A stretch of 30,159 nucleotides of DNA. It comes from Coptodactyla brooksi. Its lineage: Eukaryota > Arthropoda > Insecta > Coleoptera > Scarabaeidae. Positions 22,501 to 30,159 of this stretch are shown one piece after another (within the stretch, counting starts at the first letter, position 1; the number at the start of each line of letters is the position of its first letter). Location: the NCBI GenBank assembly GCA_033557675.1, contig JAWQRM010000117.1, positions 1 to 30,159 of the forward strand. Direction: 5' to 3'. The notes beneath the pieces were generated by a model that saw nothing but the letters and a program-made list of their open reading frames with translations, had not been told where the DNA came from and did not search any database. The position numbers and the translations under genes are program-made.

Positions 22501-25500
22501 TCTAATAATATTTTTTTGTTAACGTCATTTCATTGGTGATAGGTGTGTATTTTTAGTTTTAACTTTAAAGGTTTTACGTCGATGTATTTGTAGGTATAAC
22601 GTTCTAATTTGCAAGCATAATTTTCAAGTCGAAAATGTTTGTCTATCAAAGCTAAAGCTGTAGTTAACAATGTCTATACAGTTCTAACGGAAAGAAAATC
22701 TTTATTTCTTTTATTTAAAACTATACTCTCACATACAGGTATATAAGGACTTGCTCCTAATGTTTTAATGGATAACGATCAATAAATATTAATGATTAAT
22801 GGAGAAAAGAACGTGTGAATTGGAAAAGTGTGCTTTCGGGATGTACTCTTAGCCACCCAGCCCCCCCCTTGTACTTTCGTGATTTTATCTAAACATTTTT
22901 CAAAACTCACTCAAGTACGATATTTTAATTGAATAATTTCATCAGATTTCAAATTTCTTGCGCTTCTAGGCTCCACGTTAGTCTATCCGTGACCCGTATC
23001 TCCGTTACCTTAAACGTTTAATTAATTTTTTATCATAAATCGTCTCATTTTATTATGGGCCGTTACCTGTTAAAGAAGTAGGGATAAATTTGTAATACAC
23101 GTAGCATATTATTAAAAATTGTCATCCATTCGTGACCACATTCGTAAATAATGAATTATATAAAAATTGATATGAAAGTATTGATAAATTACTAATATTA
23201 TTAATAACATAAATAGAAGACTCAATTTGAAGGCCATAACAGCAAGAAAGTTTAAGATATATTTAAGGGAAGTAAAAAGTTATAGAGCAATAAAAAAATT
23301 CTATACGGACAATAAAAGTACCCCATAAATAAGCATAAATCCCCACCTACATTCTGCGTCACAGTGTTAAATGTGGTTTGACATAATCGATGCTGTTGGG
23401 TAAGACATAAGATGACGAAAGAATTGAGGCAAAACTGTGCAATGCCTTTTCGAGTGTTCGAGATTTACATGAGTAGGTCGTTGCGGTACTGAATGAACAG
23501 GACTCTAGACCCATACGATACGCAACTCATATCAAGAATATGAGAATTGGGGATTAGAAATTAATTTTGAGTGCAAATTGTTCAAATATCTTGGCGTTAC
23601 ATTAACAAAAGGAGACACCAGAAGAAGAAGAAGCTAAATTAAATTCACTTCGTGAAATGACAATTGAAAAACAAAGAATTTTGTCGATTCCACAATCATA
23701 GAAAATATCGTAACATACGACTCCAAATTATGGGAAGTAAATAAAAGAAATTAGGATGGACCAAAAACCCTAAAAAGGAGAAGAGCGCTTTTCTGCGGTA
23801 CCAAAGACGAAGGTGCCTCCTCAAGGCTAGCAGTGAACGTGATAAAATAAAGTGAAGAAAAATTCATGATTTCTTGCTCTATTAATAAAATTTCAAATAA
23901 TAAAGAAAACTATGTATTTTTTATTTTGTAAATGTATCGCAGTTTGTATTATAACAAAAAAGAAAATTTTAAATACGTGACATTTCTTAGAAAAATTTAC
24001 AAATATTTGCAATAAAACGTAGTAATACGTTTAAGTTTGATAACGCCTTGATTCATGGTATACACAATAAATGCAAAAACTCGAAAAGTTAAGACAATTT
24101 AATAATACATTGTTTATCACCTGTGTAGAGGTGAATATGTTGGTTAGTCGCACGACAAGGTCTCAGGATCGTTTTCAAGGATGATTGTGAAAAATGTCTA
24201 GTTACCCCTCTGTGCATCGAAGATAACAATGAACTCTTAGTTCCAGCAACTAGTTGAACTCTCCGGTTGCTGTCAAATTAGTGAAGACACTAATCACTAG
24301 TGAAACAAAAACGTAAATAAAAACATATAAGCAACTCCAAGCTTCAATATATTTAGTGTAATACATTCGTGTGAAAGTGAATTTGTTAATGATTTATAAT
24401 TAATGTGAACCTGTGAACATATCGGATTAGTCAACATGTACATGCCTTACCACCGCATCAACATACCAGGATATGCAAGCAAGGGGCACTAATAACGTTC
24501 GGAGCTGTATGCTCTATCGTCATGTAAATATTAATTAACATTAATATTAAGGATCGTTTCATTATTAAAGTTGTTACAATTGAGATGTTAAGATTAATGT
24601 TAACGTTAGGTGCGAACAGGCATAAATCCCCACCTACATTCCGCTTTGCGGTATTAAACATATCGGAAAAACTGCATTTAATTCATAATGCGTATCTAAT
24701 ATTCACGAAAACTGAATATTGTCCAGTAGTTTGGGAGAACATATTGTTAATTTTTTTATAAGTGCCATTAAATGACCAAGCTTTTGTAACCAATCTTAGA
24801 TGACAGTTGTATTGCGCAAACTTATCTCAGCAAGACTTTGAGTCATTTAAGAATTAGGTGGAGTAACAGCCTCCTAAGTCTCTGGATTTGTCACTAAGCA
24901 TATGGCTTTTAACGAACATCCACTGAGGGAAAAAATTCGAAACTGCATAGAGGTTTTCCAATAGTAGGCAACGTAGGTATCACGTTTAACTTTTTCTATA
25001 CAATTTTGCGGGTCAGACTATCATGATATTGTATGTAATTTAAAGGGTATTTAAGCGTCAGGAGAATATTATATTATCGGGAATCATTTTTCCCTGTTCT
25101 TATATTTTATACAAAAACAGATTGCTAACGTAATATTTTGATCGCATCAACACACAAGTTAAGACGTGTTCTATCACATTATGTATTAGAATATACCGCG
25201 GTTGTACTGCACATAATTATTTAGTTGTACAACAGCATTTGTGAATTATTACCCTACATTAGTGACATGTCGGAACATGCAATATCTTTTGTGAATATTA
25301 ATGCAACAAGTTTAGTTCAGCATTAGTTTCAGAAAAAAATGTTAGTATGGAAGAAATCTTGTTATTATTCAAAGGAAGCTTGAGTTGGGAACAATAGATT
25401 CCACTGAAAATATCCCACATTTGTATAAAATCATATAAAAGAAATGATCAAATATGTCTACTAAAACCGTGTTACATCTAATAAATCCTTTATTAGACAA

Positions 25501-27234
25501 AGGCTATTGTGTACCAACTAACAACTTTTATACATCTCCCCAACTTGCTGGTTAGTTGTTACAATGCAGAATAGATATCTATGGAACTCTTCGAGCAAAC
25601 ACAAAGGATCTACCGTCAACGTTTGGAGCCATAAAACCTAAGAAAGGAAAAATAAAATTTCAAAGGGTATATAGTAAAATCAAAGAAAAATGACAAAATA
25701 ATAAAGTCCCAATTCATATGTGACTATATTAATACAATGGGCAGTATTGACTGGGCTTATCAAGATCTTTGATAGTAAGAGACCACTCCGAAATAACAAA
25801 TAAAATATTACAAGAGTGTTTCGGTGGGAGATTAGTCTATTTAACGCATTATTTTTCAAAAAAGTTACACTAAGAAAACTTTTTTGGAATTTAGAATGGA
25901 GGTAAAAATATCTACAACCTATACATAGACGTGTAGGAGACAAACATAACGAGGTAGATAGAAAGGCACTTCATTTCAACATTTCTTGAAATCAACTCGA
26001 AAAGGAACCTTGCAGAAGATGTGCTGTATGCTGTTCCAAACAAAGTGCAGGTGGAAGGGAAATATGAAAATAAACAAGAAGCTGATGTGAGGATTGCAAG
26101 ATCAGTTTGTGCATGAAACCTTGTTTCAAGATGTACCATACTCAGAAAAATGGTTAATCAGTATGTAGTTAAATTTTTGTTTTTCTTTTCACATTCTGTT
26201 AATTACCATCCTTATAACTATTATAAATAGTGAATAAAAGTAGTCCACGATTTTGTACAAAAAGGTAAGCATTTTATAATTGATAAGGATATTATTTAAT
26301 TGCAAGAGAGACATCATTTTGAATATCTATTTAAGTTTTTCTCAATTCTTAAATGTTATATATACATTGAAGGTGTATATGTATAAACAAGGGTATTAGC
26401 ACGTATATTAAAACAAGGTCGCATGACTATGTTGCGTTTGTAAATAAAATCAAACTAAATCTAAGTAAAGTCGTTGATTTAACGAGAGTTTTGGGATTCG
26501 AACTTTTGGCTTTGTTAAACAATTGTCACCCGTACAAAAAAATAAAAAATAAAATTAATAGTGTTAAGGATAGTCTTTATCCTTAGACTAGAAATGGGCG
26601 CGGAAAATGCTGCACCAAGAGCAATTATATAAGCAAGGGGTGGGGGTAAGATAGAGAAACTTTCTAATTAAATGAGCTAAAACAATTGAGTCAATTAACG
26701 TTGCTAACTTGATTATTGTATAGTGGTGACAATTGTTTAAGCATGTAGATTCATAACATATAGTTTTTAATATTTAATTGTGACATTATATTTTATCCGT
26801 CATGTTTCATTTATCGGTTATAGGCCAGGGAAGCGTTAAAAAAGTATTTACATTATTACGAACGATGGGAGAACCATTCGAAGTCGTTGAAATTGGAAGC
26901 GGAAACGTTAGAGAAATTAAAATCGAGAATCAATCAAAAAGTGATGTCTAATTTGGGAACTTGGATCGACTGGCAATATTTGTTCGTGGCGGCTAACCTC
27001 CTGGCGAAGTGTCGTTATACTTTACAATACACCTACCCGTACGCGTACTTCATGGAGACGGGACCTCGGAAGGAGTTGTTCGAATACCAGCAGGCGCAAT
27101 TAGAGGCAGAAATCGAGAATTTATCGTGGAAGATCGAGAGGGCGGAAACGACAGACCGCGGCGATCTAGAGAACCAAATGGACATAGCCGAGAAGCGGAG
27201 GACTACGTTATTAAAAGACTTCTTAGACGTGTGA
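16582..27234 (+). CDS. ari-1: Ariadne-1, RBR-type E3 ubiquitin ligase
   Basis: Ariadne-1 takes ubiquitin from an E2 (UbcH7/UbcD10 class) through RING1 onto a catalytic Cys in RING2, and works with neddylated cullin-RING ligases. Four coding exons: 16582-16827, 16881-17386, 22076-22370 and 26824-27234, for 485 aa, near the fly protein in length. The N-terminus is very acidic. A UBA-like segment spans about 55-103. RING1 starts CPVC (131-134) and IBR runs about 200-262 (FCPGPNCQ, CTHCKTIFCFKCG). RING2 is CPKCHICIEKNGGCNHMQC (289-307), with catalytic Cys302 in GGCNHM (codon 22227-22229). The Ariadne domain is exon 4, residues 350-485, which normally holds the ligase inactive. Exon 2 has higher GC than its surroundings. 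Introns 2 (4.7 kb) and 3 (4.45 kb) are full of transposon debris, but the frame is intact. Confidence 0.95.
17583..18948 (-). mobile_element. piggyBac-like relic in ari-1 intron 2
   Basis: TTAA stands at both candidate ends (17579-17582 and 18949-18952), as piggyBac targets require, and the ends begin CCC and (inverted) CCTTTCGGG. A minus-strand open stretch (18515-18303) includes RPTRYAISRV followed by ILSAF, which resembles the N-terminal region of piggyBac transposases. The rest is degenerate. A hairpin element (17804-18030) is nested inside. The exact limits and the match are moderate. Confidence 0.5.
17804..18030. mobile_element. Long-hairpin MITE-like element
   Basis: Inverted arms of about 75 bp (17804-17878 and 17943-18030) are nearly identical, for example AGTTGTGAGTGAGTTGTTAT and its complement. 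The centre contains two direct copies of ATCATTTATAGGAAGCTAAT. The whole could fold into a single stem. There is no coding content. Confidence 0.7.
19300..21270 (-). mobile_element. Tigger/pogo-type transposon, dead, in ari-1 intron 2
   Basis: Minus-strand frames give, in proper order, the N-terminal helix-turn-helix region (KVICLESKIKILDRLHCGER, near 20910), then LPVYWMANKKAWFHN (near 20450). LLLIDNAPGHPRNLQHENVQ (20375-20310) carries the second catalytic Asp. VVFLPKNTTSLLQP follows, then DTWKKFIILDCVKHVGMSY and an acidic tail (20036-19749). In the block normally LQPLDQG the Asp is His (LHQG), so the active site is lost. Frames are broken repeatedly, and two perfect fold-back palindromes interrupt the coding sequence. 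The ends carry AAAACC-GTAAAT-type repeats, but I cannot fix the boundaries. Confidence 0.8.
21305..21420 (+). mobile_element. mariner transposase N-terminal fragment
   Basis: The frame reads YVLLVCFRLKKKTAEGHRL then PCEAYGN, which matches the first helix-turn-helix of mariner transposases (FxLKKKAAEAHRxLxExYG). Only this block survives. It is followed by fold-back sequence at 21421-21519. Confidence 0.6.
21520..22075. other. Rest of ari-1 intron 2, no feature seen
   Basis: AT-rich sequence with no recognisable gene, RNA or transposon motif, ending at the acceptor TTTTTATAG before ari-1 exon 3. Confidence 0.6.
22371..23332. other. First part of ari-1 intron 3, no feature seen
   Basis: AT-rich, with a C-run near 22861. 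No ORF with family resemblance and no terminal repeats were found. Confidence 0.6.
23535..23835 (+). mobile_element. LINE reverse-transcriptase C-terminal remnant
   Basis: Plus-strand frames read EYENWGLEINFECKLFKYLG then VTLTKG, and further on ENIVTYDSKLWEVNKRN. These match the end of the reverse transcriptase of insect non-LTR elements (WGLxIN-xKTK, FKYLGxxLT, TYxxExWxxNKR). Stops break the frame. The element appears to be of the same general type as the fragments at 28845-30150. Confidence 0.65.
24230..24285 (-). repeat. Third relative of the unclassified repeat
   Basis: CTTAGTTCCAGCAAC followed by CGGTTGCTGTCAAATTAGTG resembles 1434-1478 (TTAGTCCCGGCAAC, GGTTGTCATCAAGTTAGTG) and the reverse complement of about 4835-4890. 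Only this short stretch is recognisable. Confidence 0.45.
24785..24965 (+). mobile_element. Degenerate Tc1/mariner transposase fragment
   Basis: Broken plus-strand frames give LYCANLSQQDF, PPKSLDLSLS and LREKIRNCIE, recalling the mariner-type order LxxxFPxR, SPDLSPLDFFLWG and LxxxIxxxI. Matches are weak, and the call rests on their order and spacing. Confidence 0.4.
25345..26150 (+). mobile_element. piggyBac transposase remnant in ari-1 intron 3
   Basis: In order on the plus strand, over several frames: FKGSLSWEQ-IPLK; then INPLLDKGYCVPTNNFYTSP and DIYGTLRANTKDLPSTFG; then DYINTMGSIDWAYQDL; then KKVTLRKLFW. The Cys-rich tail follows: RRCAVCCSKQSAGGRE, CEDCKISLCMKPCFKMYHT. These are the conserved blocks of PGBD4-type piggyBac transposases including the C-terminal zinc-binding domain. 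In the block usually ending DNFYTSP the Asp is Asn (TNNFYTSP), and in GGVDRADQ the motif reads GSIDWAYQ. With several stops, it is inactive. Confidence 0.8.
26160..26820. other. Last part of ari-1 intron 3, no feature seen
   Basis: AT-rich intron sequence with a G-run near 26640. Nothing recognisable up to the acceptor TCGGTTATAG. Confidence 0.6.
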
Positions 27235-27655
27235 TATTTTAGAAAATATAGCCTTTTTCTGAAATTCTAAACTTTTCAACTTATTGTATTGTCTCTAATA
27301 GGGATTAGTTCTGTTTCGACCTCTTATTGTAAGCGTACATATTTACTATTTAGAAATTTCGGTATGATGTGGCACCACACCGATTACTGGCGTATTTATT
27401 TATTATGTCCTTATTGCTTTTGTTTTAAACACACAATCTCTCGAAGGTAGTTTGCGTACTTTTAGGAGATTTTATTCGTTTCGATTGAGATTTTTTATTC
27501 ATACTGTACAGAAATGTAAGTGCAAATATATTTTTAAGTCTTATAACAAGGAGTTTACTACACACGTGTCTTTGGCAGTTTTAAATATGCGGAAATATAT
27601 TTTCCCATTCGTTTTTGTAAAGTTATCTGTAATCAATATTATTAGATTTTTAAAT

Positions 27656-27661
27656 AATAAA
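27656..27661 (+). promoter_or_regulatory. Candidate ari-1 polyadenylation signal
   Basis: AATAAA lies 422 bases after the ari-1 stop, the clearest hexamer before the RpS6 start. It implies a 3' UTR of roughly 0.4 kb. Confidence 0.5.
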
Positions 27662-27993
27662 TATGCAAAACTTTATCTTTCCGTGTTTTTGTTAATTAAC
27701 CCATTTAGTATTAACTTTTAATAAGAACTTCCTTATTAAATCAGTAATCTTCACCTGATGATGCTAACTTGGTTACCGAAACTTTGTTAATCTTGCTTGC
27801 TATCTTTTTTACCAGCATATCTACTAGTAGTACATAGTCGGTATATCTACTCGCATCTAGATTCTTGTCTTATCGGTACTTTAAAACAAACATTTCTCAA
27901 TAGATGGCGTTGGCTTCTCCAAGGATAGGAAATTATCATATCGAGTGGGTTCTTTGACGTTCGGCAACGTTAGGTTATGTGCTAGCTGTTACG

Positions 27994-28445
27994 ATGAAGG
28001 TAGTAAAAATTCTAATTTCCGACTTTAGCGAAATTAATTTCAAAAAATACTCGCCAACTTTTTTATTACTTACAATTTCGATCTATAATCGTAAGGTGTT
28101 AAGTCAAGAACTGTTAAACCGAGTGCGATTGGGACGGATATATTGTTTTCCTTTGCCTGTGCTGTTGCTCTCAATGTGTTAGAATATTGTTAACACCTAC
28201 TTTTTTTTTTCTTGTTACGAGACTTGTTTCTGGCTTTCAGCTAAACATCTCCTTCCCGGCAACGGGTGCTCAAAAATTAATTGAGGTGGTGGACGAGCAT
28301 AAGATACGTATTTTCTATGAGAAACGTATGGGAGCTGAAGTCGACGCGGATAATTTAGGTGACGAATGGAAGGGCTACGTATTGAGGATTGCCGGTGGAA
28401 ATGACAAACAAGGATTTCCCATGAAACAGGGTGTTTTGACAAATG
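27994..28445 (+). CDS. RpS6: RpS6, 40S ribosomal protein S6, first two coding exons
   Basis: RpS6 is a small-subunit ribosomal protein and the classic target of S6 kinase, whose sites are at the C-terminus outside this view. Exon 1 has only six coding bases, ATG AAG (27994-27999), followed by a GT donor. Exon 2 runs 28241-28445 after TGGCTTTCAG. Joined they start MKLNISFPATGAQKLIEV and continue with DEHKIRIFYEKRMGAEV, GDEWKGYVLRIAGG and DKQGFPMKQGVLTN. This is colinear with animal eS6 to about residue 70, ending in phase 1 where Gly-Arg should follow. The next exon is not found in the remaining 1.7 kb, which is transposon sequence. Either intron 2 is long, or the gene is disrupted. The intact conserved start argues for the former. 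Confidence 0.92.
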
Positions 28446-28637
28446 GTATGTTAAGTGTAGTAATTTTGGCTTGACACACTTTCTTTGTAACTGCAATAGT
28501 CTCTGGAGTACGACTACAATGTTTTCCCAGATTTTAACATAAACATTCCACTTTTCCTAATATTCCAATTATCTACAATTTCTTTTTTCAAATATTGTCG
28601 TCAAAGTCCAGACTCATTTAATAGAACTTATACCAAG

Positions 28638-28845
28638 TGCACAACTGAGTTTCCGGGTTTTTTTGGTCAATAAAAAATGGAAAATTTCAAGAAAAATACA
28701 AAAAACCATTCATCCAACCAATTTTGCACTTTTTCGAAATTGACCAAGTGTAACCCAGCCAAGCTATGCGCCATAGACCGGAACAAGTGATAATCGAAAG
28801 GGGCCAGGTCTGGCGAATATGGCGGGTGCAGCGAATATAGCAGAT
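28638..28845 (-). mobile_element. mariner transposase C-terminal fragment in RpS6 intron 2
   Basis: The minus strand reads HPPYSPDLAPFDYHLFRSMA then HSLAGLHLVNFEKVQNWLDEWF, the end of a mariner transposase including the last catalytic Asp region (SPDLAP-x-DYHLF). The frame stays open across this block, so it is younger than the other relics. Upstream transposase sequence is cut off where LINE sequence begins at about 28845. Confidence 0.75.
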
Positions 28846-29640
28846 CCTTTTTTGTAGATTGGGATAATTAGTGCTGTCCCCCATTCCTTCGGAATCCGTT
28901 CTTCATTCTACACTCTTGCATATATGTAGCAATAATTCCATAACTTTCTGTCCTATGTTTCTGATCATTTCTGCTGTTATCTGATCATAACCTAGCGCTT
29001 TTCCAACTTTCATCTGGTTTATTGCGTCTTGTATTTCTTGAATAGTTACTTCATCCTCGTTATTTCCTTTAAGTTGTTCTTTTTGTGTTTTTTGTGGCTT
29101 TTTTCCTTATCTTTCTCTCAACCTAATAATTCCTGAAAGTACTCTGTCCATCTGTTCATTATTTCTTTATCGTCCTTCAATATCTGCCCATACTTGTCTT
29201 TGATGGTTTTTGTGGCAAAGTTCTTCTTTTCTCTTTGTGACTTAAGTACTCTGTAACATAATTTTTGGTATATCTTACTAAAACTCTCCATTTTTTCTCC
29301 AAATGTTATCCAAGCTTCTTTTTTGGCCGTTGAAACCATTTCTTTTATTCATTTTCCGTCTTCTTTAGAAGTCTTATAATTTATCCTAGTTCTGTTGTTT
29401 AGATATATTTTCCAACTTCTTTTTTCTTTTTATTTTTGCTTTTAAAATAAAAGCAGTCTGTTTTATTTTATTGCTCTTTTTATTCATTCCACACATCCCT
29501 TGGCATCATTTTTAACAGAGGTTTCAAAAAGTCTTCATACATTTTCTAAGCTGAGATTATTGTAGCTTGTTGTGTTTTCTTCCAACTTTTTTGTTATTCC
29601 TAATTTATACTTATCTGCTATATTCCTATTTTGTAGTGAG
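28845..29640 (-). mobile_element. LINE fragment: linker to start of reverse transcriptase
   Basis: On the minus strand in normal order: KKEAWITFGEKMES, then KTIKDKYGQILKDDKEIMNR with WTEYFQELL after it (29339-29118). Next comes TIQEIQDAINQMKVGKALGYDQ-type sequence (near 29050-28960), then RIPKEWGTALIIPIYKK (28900-28850). These are the region before and at the first reverse-transcriptase block of insect non-LTR elements. Stops interrupt the frame. The remaining reverse transcriptase is missing at 28845. Confidence 0.8.
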
Positions 29641-29689
29641 TGAGATAATTAGCGGTGTCCCCCATTCTTTCGGAAACCATTCATGTCAT

Positions 29690-30150
29690 CTCATCTACAA
29701 ACGCTCCTTCTGATGTTTCTGTTCGTTGTAAATTTCTGTACCTTGCATGAACTTTATTCACTTTCGAGGTACATTTCTTGATTATCTCATCTATGTAGAT
29801 TGTAAATAGTGTAGCGTTCAGACCTCCCCCATGTCGTAATCTTTCTGCTGTTGTAAATGCTTCTGTGATGTTCTGTTGTTTGAGATAACTCTATTTTTGT
29901 TGTTCTGGTATATGTTCTGTATTATTCTATTTTTTTATCAACTCCTCTGTTTTCCAGGATTTCCCATAATTTTTCTCTTTGCACCTTGTCAAACGCTTTT
30001 TCCAGATCGACAAATGATATATATACTTTCCTTCTTTGCTGTCCGAATTTCTCTATTATCTGTTTTATTATAAATATGTGATCTTGCGAACTTCTTCCCT
30101 TTCTAAATCCACTCTGACATTCTTAAGACATCTTAAGAATAGACGTCTTA
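29690..30150 (-). mobile_element. LINE fragment: reverse-transcriptase palm
   Basis: Minus-strand frames read CQSGFRKGRSSQDHIFIIKQ, then FVDLEKAFDKVQREKLWEIL, then AERLRHGGGLNATLFTIYID and finally FVDEM where the catalytic ADD box belongs. This fragment should follow the linker piece in an intact element, but here it lies before it on the coding strand, so the two are separate or rearranged copies. The changed box and stops show it is dead. Confidence 0.8.
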
Positions 30151-30159
30151 ACTCTATAC

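Larger units (their letters stand above)
23333..24641 (+). repeat. 22-bp direct repeats bounding a 1.3-kb block (23333-23354 and 24620-24641)
   Basis: GCATAAATCCCCACCTACAT plus TC is identical at both places, and weaker similarity continues about 20 bases further (TTAAA). LINE debris lies between them. They may be ends of an inserted unit or two hits of one repeat family. Confidence 0.55.

Noticed and set aside
24458..24661. 67-codon minus-strand open frame in ari-1 intron 3
   Set aside because: It resembles no family I know and overlaps a dispersed direct repeat.
27452..27721. 89-codon open frame after ari-1
   Set aside because: It lies in the AT-rich 3' UTR, is rich in Phe, Lys and Asn, and spans the likely poly(A) signal. 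No motif is recognisable.

Overview
The window is nuclear DNA of an insect, AT-rich, with short spliceosomal introns (many 49-105 bp) and a heavy load of decayed transposons. A beetle would fit, but the order is a weak guess. Five single-copy animal genes are present: the 3' end of PEPD (prolidase, +), complete MSH6 (mismatch repair, +), complete METTL25B/RRNAD1-like (methyltransferase fold, -), complete ariadne-1 (RBR E3 ubiquitin ligase, +), and the first two coding exons of RpS6 (40S ribosomal protein S6, +). I rebuilt the exon structures from reading frame, GT-AG sites and family conservation. All exon phases close: MSH6 has 11 coding exons (1093 aa), METTL25B has 8 (472 aa) and ari-1 has 4 (485 aa).

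Layout. 1-735: PEPD end. 736-2717: spacer with a composite repeat, a TA microsatellite and a decayed second copy of the last PEPD exon. 2718-9538: MSH6, with mariner-type elements in introns 2 and 9. 9539-10279: short spacer between the convergent MSH6 and METTL25B. 10280-12979: METTL25B, with a complete but dead mariner-type relic in intron 3. 12980-16581: divergent METTL25B/ari-1 spacer, dominated by direct repeats including an ~0.8 kb segment present twice just upstream of ari-1. 16582-27234: ari-1, whose two large introns hold piggyBac, Tigger/pogo, mariner and LINE debris. 27235-27993: ari-1 3' UTR and RpS6 promoter. 27994-28445: RpS6 exons 1-2. 28446-30159: RpS6 intron 2 or downstream sequence, filled by a mariner fragment and out-of-order LINE fragments on the minus strand.

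The five genes are unrelated housekeeping functions and I see no operon-like or pathway link between them. I found no novel multi-gene system. The observations most worth a second look are structural: the duplicated 5' segment of ari-1 with two candidate splice donors, the duplicated PEPD terminal exon, a cluster of short-spacer fold-back palindromes in ari-1 intron 2, three related palindromes whose arms differ by paired changes, and two MSH6-intron elements of similar length with the same long inverted ends.
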